This document shows, piece after piece, positions 25,895-34,609 of a DNA stretch of 64,000 nt; position 1 is the first letter of the stretch, and each line of letters opens with the position of its first letter. The notes under the pieces are model-generated. The model had not been told where the DNA came from. It saw only the letters and a program-made list of their open reading frames with translations, and searched no databases. The DNA is from Chloroflexota bacterium (GTDB lineage: Bacteria; Chloroflexota; Dehalococcoidia; Bin125). The stretch lies in contig VXQT01000034.1 of the NCBI GenBank assembly GCA_009838915.1, forward strand, positions 125,112 to 189,111, read 5' to 3'. A program made the position numbers and the translations under genes.

Positions 25895-26683
25895 TTACGG
25901 CGCGTTGCGCTCGAATAGCGCGGTCACTCGAGGCGCAACCAGGCCGGCGCCCGCTGAGAGTCCGACCGTGAACACAAGCCAGGGCCAGTACAGCTCCTGG
26001 AGACCCCACGGATCGGCGCCTATTCCGGAGATGTCGACTCCGTACTCGAGCCACCAGGCGAGGAAGATGTAGATGGCCAGCGCCACATTGAGTGGACTGG
26101 TCACAACTCCGCCCAGGCCGCGTCCCGCGATCCAGCGGCAGATGATCGCGAGGAATGTCAGCGCGACGCCCCAGGTGAAGGGCGGCTCGACGAGCTCAGC
26201 CTGCGCCTCCCAGGTCGCAATGTGCAGCCAGAAGACGAAAAAGTTGAACAGCAGCCACCAGCAGACCAGCGGCCGGGCCGCATACGGCGCGATCGCCCGT
26301 GCGGCGAGCACCACGCCGCCGAGCAGCAGCGAGAACGGCCAGTAGATCGGCTCGGCGGCGAAAGTTGATCCCAGGCTGGCATAAGTGACCAACACTTCCG
26401 CAGTTAGCAAGCCTCCGAGACCCAGCAACAAGCTCAGGTTTTCGGTATCGAGCAAGTCGCCGCGCAGCGGCCTGAACGTCAGCACCCTGCCGATCAACAG
26501 CAGCGACACGAGGATGGCGGTCCAGCCCACCGAACCGCCGGGCTCGCCGTTGCCGATCTCCATGAACGTCTCCAGCAGGAATATCAGCAGCGCGCCAAGC
26601 AGCGCTGCCCGCCAACCAGTGTCGTTCCACAGCCCCCGCAACGTGCCGACCGGGTCGTCGAGCAACGCTTGATGATGCGGCAT
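25895..26683 (-). CDS. Multi-pass membrane protein, unknown function
   Basis: 262 residues with about seven hydrophobic helices (28-42, 53-69, 82-105, 113-130, 139-160, 170-187, 202-218 and 228-250, the boundaries approximate). Rich in Trp and Leu with few charged residues inside helices. Not recognised as any transporter or enzyme family. It converges on the MoxR operon (7 bases between) and diverges from an SDR gene across a ~100-base region with repeated TGCAA boxes, which may regulate both. Confidence 0.6.
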   Translation of the reverse strand: MPHHQALLDDPVGTLRGLWNDTGWRAALLGALLIFLLETFMEIGNGEPGGSVGWTAILVSLLLIGRVLTFRPLRGDLLDTENLSLLLGLGGLLTAEVLVTYASLGSTFAAEPIYWPFSLLLGGVVLAARAIAPYAARPLVCWWLLFNFFVFWLHIATWEAQAELVEPPFTWGVALTFLAIICRWIAGRGLGGVVTSPLNVALAIYIFLAWWLEYGVDISGIGADPWGLQELYWPWLVFTVGLSAGAGLVAPRVTALFERNAP

Positions 26684-26714
26684 ATCGCTCTCCGTTTCAC
26701 TCGGGAACCAGTAC

Positions 26715-26768
26715 CTGCAACGTAGAGATTTGCAATCGGCGATGACTTAGGTTGCAAGCAAACTGCAA
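26715..26768. promoter_or_regulatory. Four [CT]TGCAA boxes in a divergent promoter region
   Basis: CTGCAA at 26715 and 26763, and TTGCAA (self-complementary) at 26730 and 26752. The outer boxes sit in a near-perfect direct repeat, CTGCAACGTAGAGAT versus CTGCAACATAGAGAG. This lies between the membrane-protein start (26683, minus) and the first SDR start (26787, plus). Could be an operator; no regulator gene is adjacent. Confidence 0.4.
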
Positions 26769-26786
26769 CATAGAGAGGAACTCGGC

Positions 26787-27590
26787 ATGAGCCAACTGGA
26801 CGGCAAGGTCGCGTTGATCACCGGAGCCGCGTCGGGCATCGGCCTGGCGACGGCGCAGCTCTTTGCCCGGGAGGGCGCCCAAGTGGCCATGTTCGATCGC
26901 AATGCCGACCTGGTCAACGAAACCGCCAGAGAGTTCGGCGCCAGCGCAGTGGCCATCAGCGGCGATGTGACCAGTGAGGAAGATGTGGCGAGCGCGGTTG
27001 CAACTTGCGTCGAGCGCTTCGGCCGGCTCGACGTTGGCTTCAACAACGCCGGTATCGCGGGAAGCGCGGCGATTCACGAGCAGGAGCTCTCGCAATTCCG
27101 GCACGTCGTCGAAGTCTGCCTGACCGGTGTGTTCCTCTGTCTCAAGCACCAGTCCAAGCAACTCATCGAGCAGGGCCAGGGTGGTTCGTTGATCAACACG
27201 GCCAGCATCAATGCGACGCAGGCGACGAAGGGTCTGAGCGCGTATTGCTCGGCCAAGGCCGGCGTGGCGATGCTGACCAAAGTCTCGGCGCTGGAACTGG
27301 GCGAGCACGGCATTCGTGTGAATGCGATCGGTCCAGGGCACACACAGACGCCGATGACCGCCCGCGCTCGGGACGTGGATGGCTTTGACGAGGCGATGAT
27401 CGGCGCGACGCCGCTGGGACGGCTGGGCGAACCGGAAGACATCGCGCAGATGGCGCTCTTCCTGGCCGGCGACGCGAGTCCGTGGGTCTCGGGACAGCTC
27501 CTCTACGTCGACGGGGGCATCACCGTCAACGAACTGCCGCCCGGCTTCAATCCACTGGAAGCTCGACTCAGGCAAGCCCGTGACGATTGA
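26787..27590 (+). CDS. Short-chain dehydrogenase/reductase (array member 1)
   Basis: 267 residues, classical SDR: TGAASGIG at 12-19, NNAG at 86-89, Ser140, Tyr153 and Lys157 (YCSAK), and a C-terminal GQLLYVDGGITVNE. Asp37 at the end of beta-2 suggests NAD(H). The ATG follows GAGAGGAA. Closely similar to the next gene throughout, including the LTGVFLC.K segment, so the pair arose by tandem duplication. Family enzymes oxidise secondary alcohols or reduce ketones, such as 3-oxoacyl thioesters. The substrate is not evident. Confidence 0.9.
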   Translation: MSQLDGKVALITGAASGIGLATAQLFAREGAQVAMFDRNADLVNETAREFGASAVAISGDVTSEEDVASAVATCVERFGRLDVGFNNAGIAGSAAIHEQELSQFRHVVEVCLTGVFLCLKHQSKQLIEQGQGGSLINTASINATQATKGLSAYCSAKAGVAMLTKVSALELGEHGIRVNAIGPGHTQTPMTARARDVDGFDEAMIGATPLGRLGEPEDIAQMALFLAGDASPWVSGQLLYVDGGITVNELPPGFNPLEARLRQARDD

Positions 27591-27660
27591 CCAGCGTCGC
27601 CGTCCGACTAGCCTGCCTGTGGCATCGATGACCAAAACTGAGGCACAGGAGGCGGCGAAC

Positions 27661-28449
27661 ATGGGACTGCTCGACGGCAAGGCGGCACTGGTGACGGGTG
27701 GGGCATCGGGAATCGGACTGGCGGCGGCGCGACGGTTCGCGGAAGAAGGCGCGCAGGTGGCGATCGCCGACCGCAACGCCGATGGCGCGGCCGAGGCCGC
27801 CCGCGAGATCGGCTCGGAGGCCGTCGCCGTCAGCGCCGACGTGACGAACGAGGACGATGTCGCCAACATGGTGCGGTCCTGCATCGACCGCTTCGGCAGG
27901 CTCGACATCGCCTTCAACAACGCCGGAATCGGCGGGTTCTCGCCGATCCAGGACTACCCGCTGGCCCAGTTCCAGCAGGTGATCGACGTCTGCTTGACAG
28001 GCGTCTTCCTCTGCATCAAGCACGAGTCCAAGCATCTGATCGAGCAAGGGTCGGGCGGGTCGATCATCAACACCGCCTCGCTGAACAGCATCCAGGCGAC
28101 CGAGGGGTTGTCCGCCTACTGCTCGGCCAAGGCCGGCGTGGCCATGCTGACCAAGGTCTCGGCGCTCGAACTCGGTCGCTACGGGATCCGCGTCAACAGC
28201 ATTGGACCGGGTCTGATCCGCACACCGCTGACGCAGGGTCTGCGCGACATTCCGGAGTTGGAAGATGCGTTCGCGCACGAGGCGCCGCTGGGCAGAATCG
28301 GCGAGCCGGAAGACGTGGCCCAGCTCGCGCTCTGGCTCGCCTCCGATGCCTCCTCGCTGATGACCGGCCAGACCGTCCAACTCAACGGCGGCGCCGACAT
28401 CAACAAGTACCCGCCGTTGTTTGAGTTCTTCGGCCAGCGGGCGCTGTAG
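27661..28449 (+). CDS. Short-chain dehydrogenase/reductase (array member 2)
   Basis: 262 residues from the ATG at 27661, 8 bases after a full AGGAGG; the longer upstream frame overlaps the previous gene. Motifs fall at the same positions as in array member 1: TGGASGIG (12-19), NNAG (86-89), Ser140, Tyr153, Lys157 and a C-terminal GQTVQLNGGADINK. Asp37 again favours NAD(H). Likely a paralogue with a shifted substrate. A 70-base gap to member 1 and a strong ribosome site suggest it is translated independently. Confidence 0.9.
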   Translation: MGLLDGKAALVTGGASGIGLAAARRFAEEGAQVAIADRNADGAAEAAREIGSEAVAVSADVTNEDDVANMVRSCIDRFGRLDIAFNNAGIGGFSPIQDYPLAQFQQVIDVCLTGVFLCIKHESKHLIEQGSGGSIINTASLNSIQATEGLSAYCSAKAGVAMLTKVSALELGRYGIRVNSIGPGLIRTPLTQGLRDIPELEDAFAHEAPLGRIGEPEDVAQLALWLASDASSLMTGQTVQLNGGADINKYPPLFEFFGQRAL

Positions 28450-28510
28450 TCACTAGACTTCCAGCCGTCTGAGGGGCATCAATCGTCTGAAGATCAATCA
28501 GGAGACGACC

Positions 28511-29407
28511 ATGCGAGAGTTCGCGGGCAAGACGGCAGTCGTGACTGGAGCGGCCAGCGGAATGGGGCTCGCCTTCGCCCGGCGGTTCGCCGCCGAGGGC
28601 ATGAACGTCGTCCTCGCCGACATCGAGGAAGACGCGCTCAACGCCCAAGTGGTACGACTGCAGCAGGAAGAGCGGAATGTGCTGGGCGTCGTGGTCAACA
28701 CGATGCGCCGCGATGCGGTAGAAGACCTGCGCGACCGGACGATCGCCGAATACGGCAACGTCCACATCCTGGTCAACAACGCCGGCGTCGCCGGGGGCGA
28801 GGACTCCGGCGTCCGCCCCGACGGATCCGTGATTGGTTCGTGGGAAATCTCGGACGAGACCTGGAACTGGATCATGGGCGTCAACTTCTGGGGCGTGCTC
28901 TACGGCATCCAGGTCTTCGTGCCGCACATGCTGGAGCACGGCGAGGAGGGCCACATCGTTAACACCGCGTCGCTCGCGGGACTAATGCCGGGCGGCTCGG
29001 CCTACAGCGTCTCCAAGCACGCCGTGCTAACGCTGACCGAGGGTCTCTATCAGCAGTTCCAGGCGATGGGTGCGAATCTCAGCGCGTCGGTGCTCTGTCC
29101 CGGATTCGTCAACACCAACATCGCCTATGCCGAGCGCAACAAGCCCGAAGAGTTCGGCGCCGCTTCCGAGCGCACGGCCGAGCAGGAAGCGGCGATCGAC
29201 CTGATGCTCGGCGGCGGCATGGACCCCGACCAGGTGGCGGACATCGTGTTCGACTCGATCGTCGAGCAGCGCTGTTACATCCTGCCGCATCCGGCCTGGG
29301 ATGACGTAGTGCGCGGGCGGGTCGAGCATGTCCTCGCCCGCGGCGCGCCGGTCTCGGTGGACATGGAAGAGATGCTGCGTCGCCGCGCAGCCGGCCAGGA
29401 AGTCTAG
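28511..29407 (+). CDS. Short-chain dehydrogenase/reductase (array member 3)
   Basis: 298 residues. TGAASGMG (12-19), NNAG (89-92), Ser154, Tyr165, Lys169 (YSVSK). The chain is longer than members 1 and 2, with an insertion at about 95-115 after NNAG and a ~50-residue C-terminal extension ending near the paired RYCYILPHP-type segment (QRCYILPHPAWDDVVRGR). This matches the longer SDRs common in actinobacteria and Chloroflexi. ATG after AGGAGA. Members 3, 4 and 5 are close paralogues sharing the opening M-R-[ED]-F-[AT]-G-K-T-A. Confidence 0.9.
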   Translation: MREFAGKTAVVTGAASGMGLAFARRFAAEGMNVVLADIEEDALNAQVVRLQQEERNVLGVVVNTMRRDAVEDLRDRTIAEYGNVHILVNNAGVAGGEDSGVRPDGSVIGSWEISDETWNWIMGVNFWGVLYGIQVFVPHMLEHGEEGHIVNTASLAGLMPGGSAYSVSKHAVLTLTEGLYQQFQAMGANLSASVLCPGFVNTNIAYAERNKPEEFGAASERTAEQEAAIDLMLGGGMDPDQVADIVFDSIVEQRCYILPHPAWDDVVRGRVEHVLARGAPVSVDMEEMLRRRAAGQEV

Positions 29408-29426
29408 GGAGCAGGAGGACGGGGTC

Positions 29427-30302
29427 ATGCGTGAGTTTGCAGGCAAGACGGCCTTCGTCACCGGCGGGGCGAGCGGGATCGGCCTGGCGATGGTCGAACG
29501 CTTCGCCTCGGAGGGCATGAACGTCGTGCTCGCCGACATCCAGGAGGACGCGCTCCAGGCCCAGGTCCGTCGGCTGGAGCAGGAAGAGCGCTCGGTCATG
29601 GGGGTGGTGGTCGACACGATGCAGCGCGACGCGCTGGAACGGGCGCGCGACGAAACGATCGAGCGCTACGGCAACATTCACATCCTCTGCAACAATGCCG
29701 GCGTGTTCAGCTTCCAGGACGCGATGGGGCTGGGCCCCGAGACGACCAACGTTTGGGATGTGAGAGATCGAGTGTGGGAGTGGGTGATCGGCGTCAACTT
29801 CTGGGGCGTGCTGTACGGGGTGCAGACCTTCCTGCCGCACATGGTCGGGCACGGAGAGGAGGGTCATGTCGTCAACACGTCCTCGGTCGCCGGACTGACT
29901 CCGGGCGGCAGCGCGTACAGCGTCTCCAAGCACGGCGTGCTCACCCTGACCGAGGGGCTGCACCAGAATCTCGAGCGGATCGGCTCGAAGATCGGCGCGT
30001 CCGTGCTCTGTCCGGGCGCAGTCCAGACCCAGATCATGCTCGCCGACCGTAATCGGCCCGACGAGTACGGCGGCGCCGGCGAACGCACGGAAGGGGAGAC
30101 CGCGGCGTTCGACGCGTTCCTCGCATCCGGGATCAAGCCGGCCGACGTGGCCGACCTGGTAGTCCAGTCGATTGTCGAGGAGCGCTGCTACATCCTGCCC
30201 CATCCCGACTGGGACGACATCGTCCGCCAGCGGGTCGAGAACATCATTGCCCGCACCGTGCCGGCGCCGCGGCTCCCGAGAGAGCAGATACGTCGGAGCT
30301 AA
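29427..30302 (+). CDS. Short-chain dehydrogenase/reductase (array member 4)
   Basis: 291 residues from the ATG at 29427, 8 bases after AGGAGG and 19 bases after the previous stop. TGGASGIG (12-19), NNAG (89-92), Ser153, Tyr164, Lys168. It keeps the long-form C-terminal EERCYILPHPDWDDIVRQR. The insertion after NNAG (FSFQDAMGLGPETTNVW) differs fully from members 3 and 5, so substrate choice probably differs there. Read with member 3. Confidence 0.9.
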   Translation: MREFAGKTAFVTGGASGIGLAMVERFASEGMNVVLADIQEDALQAQVRRLEQEERSVMGVVVDTMQRDALERARDETIERYGNIHILCNNAGVFSFQDAMGLGPETTNVWDVRDRVWEWVIGVNFWGVLYGVQTFLPHMVGHGEEGHVVNTSSVAGLTPGGSAYSVSKHGVLTLTEGLHQNLERIGSKIGASVLCPGAVQTQIMLADRNRPDEYGGAGERTEGETAAFDAFLASGIKPADVADLVVQSIVEERCYILPHPDWDDIVRQRVENIIARTVPAPRLPREQIRRS

Positions 30303-30384
30303 ACGGCAATCGTTGCCGCCCATAGACTGCGCGGACACCACACGAGATTAACCGACAAATCGAAGCTCTCCGAGAGGATCGACT

Positions 30385-31281
30385 ATGCGCGACTTTACAG
30401 GCAAGACGGCGGTAGTGACCGGAGCAGCCAGCGGCATGGGCTACGCATTCGCCGAACGGTTCGCGGCCGAGGGCATGAACGTGGTCCTCGCCGACATCGA
30501 GTCGGGCGCCCTTCAGACGGCCGTCACGCGGCTGGAACAGCAGGAACGCAACGTCGTTGGCTTCCAAGTCAACACGATGCGCCGCGAAACGCTGGAACAG
30601 GTCCGCGACCAGGCGATCGAGCGCTACGGCAAGATTCACGTGCTCTGCAACAACGCCGGCGTGACATCGCGGCGCGACGGCGGACTCGGGGCCGGCACAG
30701 GAGCTGTCCCGGTCTGGGAAGTTCCGGACTCGACCTGGGATTGGGTCATGGGCGTCAACTTCTGGGGCGTGCTCTACGGGCTGCAAGTGTTCGTTCCCTC
30801 GATGATCGAGCACGGCGAGGACGGGCACATCGTCAACACGGCGTCGGTGGCCGGACTGATCCCGGGCGCGTCGGCTTACAGCGTCTCCAAGCACGGCGTG
30901 CTGACCCTGACCGAAGGCCTCTGGCATCACCTGCGTGCGGCCGAATCGAACATCTCCGCCTCGGTGCTCTGCCCGGGATTCGTCAACACCCAGATCAACG
31001 AGGCAGAGCGCAATCGGCCCAGTGAGTTCGGGCAGTCGATCGAAGCCACCGAAGCGCAACGCATGGCCTCGCGCGTGTTCCTCGGCGGCGGCATGGATCC
31101 CTCAGACGTCGCTGAACTCGTCTGGCAGGCGATGGTCAACGACCGGCTCTACATCCTCCCCCACGATGGGTGGCGAGACATCATCCGCGGCAGGATCGAG
31201 TCAGTCCTCGACGGCCAGCAGCCGGTTGAGATTGACTTCGAACAGATGATGGTGCGCCGGGCCGGCGGCGAAGACGTTTAG
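30385..31281 (+). CDS. Short-chain dehydrogenase/reductase (array member 5)
   Basis: 298 residues. TGAASGMG (12-19), NNAG (89-92), Ser154, Tyr165, Lys169, long-form C-terminus NDRLYILPHDGWRDIIRGR. The ATG follows GAGAGGA. Same length and layout as member 3, with a unique loop after NNAG (TSRRDGGLGAGTGAV). It closes the five-gene SDR array and converges on the ferredoxin-like gene. Function beyond NAD(P)-dependent oxidoreduction is not evident. Confidence 0.9.
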   Translation: MRDFTGKTAVVTGAASGMGYAFAERFAAEGMNVVLADIESGALQTAVTRLEQQERNVVGFQVNTMRRETLEQVRDQAIERYGKIHVLCNNAGVTSRRDGGLGAGTGAVPVWEVPDSTWDWVMGVNFWGVLYGLQVFVPSMIEHGEDGHIVNTASVAGLIPGASAYSVSKHGVLTLTEGLWHHLRAAESNISASVLCPGFVNTQINEAERNRPSEFGQSIEATEAQRMASRVFLGGGMDPSDVAELVWQAMVNDRLYILPHDGWRDIIRGRIESVLDGQQPVEIDFEQMMVRRAGGEDV

Positions 31282-31296
31282 GCCAAGACCGAGCCG

Positions 31297-31842
31297 CTAC
31301 TCGTCGTTACCGGACTCGAGCTGCGCGGCGAACTCCTTGCGGCCGACGCGTTCCTTCTCGGTCTTGGCAAGGATGGTCTCAGGAATCCAGAACGGCAGAT
31401 TGGTGTCGGCGCGGCTGGGGGCGAGCAGGTCGTCAAGGTCCATGACCAGCTCACGGCGGTCGTACTTGCTCTGCTCGTGACCTTCCCACAACGGCAGCAT
31501 GGCGATCGCGTCGAAGGGGCAGACCTCGACGCAGATGTTGCAGCGCATGCAGCGGCCGAAGTCGATGTAGAAGTCGTCGATCACCGACTTGTGGTTACTC
31601 TTGCCTGCCGCGCTGGCCGGATTCTTCATCAGCGTCGTGGTCATGCAGTCGACCGGGCAGGCGGCGGCGCACTTACCGCAGCCGGTGCAGTTGGGCTCTT
31701 CCAGCTCGTGGTTCCAGATCAGGTATGGGAACGTGCGGGCCCGCTTCGGGAGTTGCTTCTTCTCGAAGGGGTAATGGACTGTCACCGGCCCACGACCGAC
31801 GATCTTTGCGCCCCGACTCATGACCTTGAACACACCGCGCAT
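31297..31842 (-). CDS. NuoI-like 2x[4Fe-4S] ferredoxin
   Basis: 181 residues from the ATG at 31842, chosen because NuoI proteins have about 20 residues before the GPVTVHYPFEKK motif; a GTG at 31887 would add 15. Two cluster motifs are complete: CTGCGKCAAACP and, about 45 residues later, CMRCNICVEVCP. Order, spacing and the HYPFEK segment match subunit I of complex I, but no other nuo genes are nearby. It follows a two-subunit CoA-transferase on the same strand. Likely a stand-alone electron carrier, perhaps for an oxidoreductase such as the aldehyde oxidoreductase encoded elsewhere in the window. That link is speculative. Confidence 0.85.
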   Translation of the reverse strand: MRGVFKVMSRGAKIVGRGPVTVHYPFEKKQLPKRARTFPYLIWNHELEEPNCTGCGKCAAACPVDCMTTTLMKNPASAAGKSNHKSVIDDFYIDFGRCMRCNICVEVCPFDAIAMLPLWEGHEQSKYDRRELVMDLDDLLAPSRADTNLPFWIPETILAKTEKERVGRKEFAAQLESGNDE

Positions 31843-31907
31843 GGCCCGATCCCAATCCGCTAGCGCTACCCCATCAGGATAGCGCACGCTCCCGTCGGCT
31901 TAGCGAG

Positions 31908-32582
31908 TCAGAGTGTCATCTCTCTCACCGGCTCCGATACCACCAGAGCGGCAGCGGTCCAGGCGACGACTTGCTCGATGCTGACGCCCGGAGCTGTCTC
32001 GCGCAGTCTCAGTCCCGACGTCGTCACATCGATCACCGCCAGGTCGGAAATGATCACGTCGACACAGCGTTCGGCGGTGAGCGGATAGTCGCAGACCTCG
32101 ACGATCCGCGGCTCTCCCTCGCGGGTGACGTGCGCCATGGCAACGATCAGCTTGCGCGCCCCCACGGCCAGGTCCATCGCCCCGCCGACGCTGCCGCCGC
32201 CACGCGCGGGCACGTACCAGTTGGCCAGGTCGCCCTGCGCCGACACCTGCAAGCCGCCCAGGATCGCCGCATCGATGTGACCGCCGCGAATCATCGCGAA
32301 CGAGTCCGCGGTGTCGAAGAAGCTGGCGCCGGCCACCAGGTCGACCGGTTGCCCGCCTGCGTTGATCAGGTCCGAATCGAAGGCCGACTCAGAGATCCCG
32401 GCATATCCGAGGATGCCGTTCTCGGCCTGAAAGAGGATCTGGTCCGTCGGCTCGACAAACCCGGCCACCAGCGTGGGCAGCCCGATGCCGAGATTGACGA
32501 CCGAACCCGGCTCGAGTTCTCGTGCCGCGCGGAGTGCGATCAACTCGCGGCTCAGACCGACGGGAGGAGAGGCGCCCTGCAT
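31908..32582 (-). CDS. CoA-transferase, beta subunit (family I)
   Basis: 224 residues from the ATG at 32582, two bases after the alpha-subunit stop; an earlier start would overlap it. The catalytic Glu lies in AENGILGYA, as in 3-oxoacid and glutaconate-type CoA-transferases. GGGSVGGAMDLAVGARKLIV is the conserved core segment. With the alpha subunit it would move CoA between short-chain acids or 3-oxoacids through a glutamyl-CoA thioester. Substrate preference is not readable; 3-oxoadipate or acetoacetate are usual in this branch. Confidence 0.9.
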   Translation of the reverse strand: MQGASPPVGLSRELIALRAARELEPGSVVNLGIGLPTLVAGFVEPTDQILFQAENGILGYAGISESAFDSDLINAGGQPVDLVAGASFFDTADSFAMIRGGHIDAAILGGLQVSAQGDLANWYVPARGGGSVGGAMDLAVGARKLIVAMAHVTREGEPRIVEVCDYPLTAERCVDVIISDLAVIDVTTSGLRLRETAPGVSIEQVVAWTAAALVVSEPVREMTL

Positions 32583-32584
32583 GG

Positions 32585-33277
32585 TCAGCCGTCCCAGCGC
32601 ACGGCGATCGGCTCGCACTGAACGATCCGATCGACATACAGCGCCGGCGTACCTACGTGCTCGACTGGAATCTCGCCGGGTTCGACAATCTCTTCAACTT
32701 CCGCGATCACCAGGTCGGCCGCCGTGGCCATCACCGGATTGAAGTTGCGGCCGGCGAGACGGTACTGCAGGTTGCCGAGCCGGTCGGCGCGCCAGGCCTT
32801 GATCAACGCAACGTGCCCGCGCAGAGGACGTTCGAGCAACCATCGCTCGCCGTCCAGTTCGAGGACCTGCTTGCCGTCCTGCATCATCGTGCCCAGACCG
32901 GTCCTGGTCAGCACGCCGCCGAGTCCCGCGCCGGCAGCGCGCAGCCGTTCGATCAGCGTGCCCTGGGGCACCAGTTCCAGCTCCACTTCGCCGGCGCGAT
33001 AGAGCGACTCGAATCGAGAATTGCGTCCGCCCGATGCGCGGATCGCGAAGGTCGCGATCACCCTGGCCAGTTGCCGGTCTTCGCACAACTCGTCGAGCAG
33101 ATCACCGAGCCCGATGTTGTTGGCGACCGCGGTGAGATTGGTCTGGCCGCTGCGCTTCAGGGCGAGAATCAGGTTGGACGGCGTGCCGGCGGAGACAAAG
33201 CCGCCGACAAGGATGGTTGAGCCGTCGCAGATATCGGAAACGGCGTCGTCGGGTGAGTCGAAGACCACGGCGATCAT
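32585..33277 (-). CDS. CoA-transferase, alpha subunit (family I)
   Basis: 230 residues. The GSTILVGGFVSAGTPSNLI segment (19-37) is the alpha-subunit CoA-binding signature, followed by NNIGLGDLLDEL and LRGHVALIKAWRADRLGNL. Length and order match the alpha partner of 3-oxoacid CoA-transferases. It is followed directly by the beta subunit, then by the NuoI-like ferredoxin. It is divergent from the CaiB-type CoA-transferase at 33386, so two unrelated CoA-transferase types sit back to back. Confidence 0.9.
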   Translation of the reverse strand: MIAVVFDSPDDAVSDICDGSTILVGGFVSAGTPSNLILALKRSGQTNLTAVANNIGLGDLLDELCEDRQLARVIATFAIRASGGRNSRFESLYRAGEVELELVPQGTLIERLRAAGAGLGGVLTRTGLGTMMQDGKQVLELDGERWLLERPLRGHVALIKAWRADRLGNLQYRLAGRNFNPVMATAADLVIAEVEEIVEPGEIPVEHVGTPALYVDRIVQCEPIAVRWDG

Positions 33278-33385
33278 ACGATGATCCTATGCGCTGCCCC
33301 GCCGGAGGAGTGGGCGGAGGGATCAATCAGATATCTTGCTCCTATCCGCGCATGTTTGCGCGACCCCGTCCGAAGGAGTTGGATT

Positions 33386-34609
33386 ATGCCCGCGCCGCTT
33401 GAAGGAATCCTCGTCGTCGACTTTACCCGCTACCAGAACGGCCCCCACGCGACCGCGATGCTGGCCGACATGGGCGCTGACGTGCTCAAGGTGGAGATGC
33501 CCGGCAACGGCGACCCGGGACGGCAGCTCGGAGTGGGTCAGGACGGCTTCTGCTCCTACTTCGAGGCGCTCAACCGAGGCAAGCGCTCGATGACGCTCGA
33601 TCTCCGCGCCGAGGGCGCGATCGAGGTCGTGCACAAGCTGATCGAGGACGCCGACGTGTTGGCCGAGAACTTCCGGCCCGGCTATCTCGACTCGATCGGG
33701 CTCGGCTACGACGACCTCAAGGGCATCAATCCGCAACTGATCTACGCGACGAACTCGGGCTTCGGGCCCGAAGGCGAGTGGGCGCGACGGGGATCCTTCG
33801 ACGTCGTGGCGCAGGGCATGTCGGGCGCGATGGTCGCGCTCGGCGGCGGACCCGGCGAGCGGCCGATCACCGCACCCTGGGGACTGGCCGACCAGACCGG
33901 CTCGCTGCTCTTCGCTTACGGCATCGTGACTGCGCTGTTCGCTCGCGCCCAGCACGGGGTGGGACAGAAAATCGATGTCTCCCAGCTCGGCGCGATGCTG
34001 ACCATGCAGGCGCTCTCGTTGCAGGCCTACTTGCACAGCGGCTTCCAGCCGGTGCTCAAGCCGGGACGCTCCTTCTCGGCCACCTTTAGCTGGTACCAGG
34101 CGAGCGATGGCGAGTGGCTGACGCTCGGCATCCTCGATCCCAAGAGTTGGGCCGGCCTCTGCGTCGCGCTCGAGCGGCCCGACCTGTTCGAGGATTCGCG
34201 TTCCGCCGACCCGTTCTCGCGACGCGACAACGAGGAATGGCTGCGCTCCGAGCTCGAAGCCGCGTTCATGACTCGCCCGCGAGACGAGTGGATCACGCGG
34301 CTGATCGAGCAGCGCATCCCCTGCGGACCGGTCTACGACTACCAGCAGGTGGCCGAGGACAATCACTTCTGGCTCAACGGCTACTTGCAGCAGGTCCCGC
34401 ATCCGCACTTCGACGAGCACAAGGTCGTGGGCATCCCGGTCAGCTTCAGCGAAACCAAGACCGAGGTGCGCGGCGCGGCGCCCGAGCTGGGCCAGGACAC
34501 TGAGCTGGAACTGCTCAACCTGGGCTTCGACTGGCCCGACATCGAGCGCTTGCACGACTCAGGGATCACGGCGGTCAAGCAGCAAGGCGCAGCGGCTGCG
34601 GGGGACTAG
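33386..34609 (+). CDS. CaiB/BaiF-family (type III) CoA-transferase
   Basis: 407 residues from the ATG at 33386, 7 bases after AAGGAG. The N-terminal VVDFTRYQNGPHATAMLADM and ADVLKVEMPGNGDPGR are the family's CoA-binding start. Asp169 in GLADQTGS matches the catalytic Asp of formyl-CoA transferase, which forms an aspartyl-CoA intermediate. LNRGKRSMTLDLR is also conserved. Type III enzymes move CoA among carnitine, oxalate, bile acids or aromatic acids; the acceptor cannot be read. The 3' end overlaps the end of purL by 4 bases. Confidence 0.9.
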   Translation: MPAPLEGILVVDFTRYQNGPHATAMLADMGADVLKVEMPGNGDPGRQLGVGQDGFCSYFEALNRGKRSMTLDLRAEGAIEVVHKLIEDADVLAENFRPGYLDSIGLGYDDLKGINPQLIYATNSGFGPEGEWARRGSFDVVAQGMSGAMVALGGGPGERPITAPWGLADQTGSLLFAYGIVTALFARAQHGVGQKIDVSQLGAMLTMQALSLQAYLHSGFQPVLKPGRSFSATFSWYQASDGEWLTLGILDPKSWAGLCVALERPDLFEDSRSADPFSRRDNEEWLRSELEAAFMTRPRDEWITRLIEQRIPCGPVYDYQQVAEDNHFWLNGYLQQVPHPHFDEHKVVGIPVSFSETKTEVRGAAPELGQDTELELLNLGFDWPDIERLHDSGITAVKQQGAAAAGD

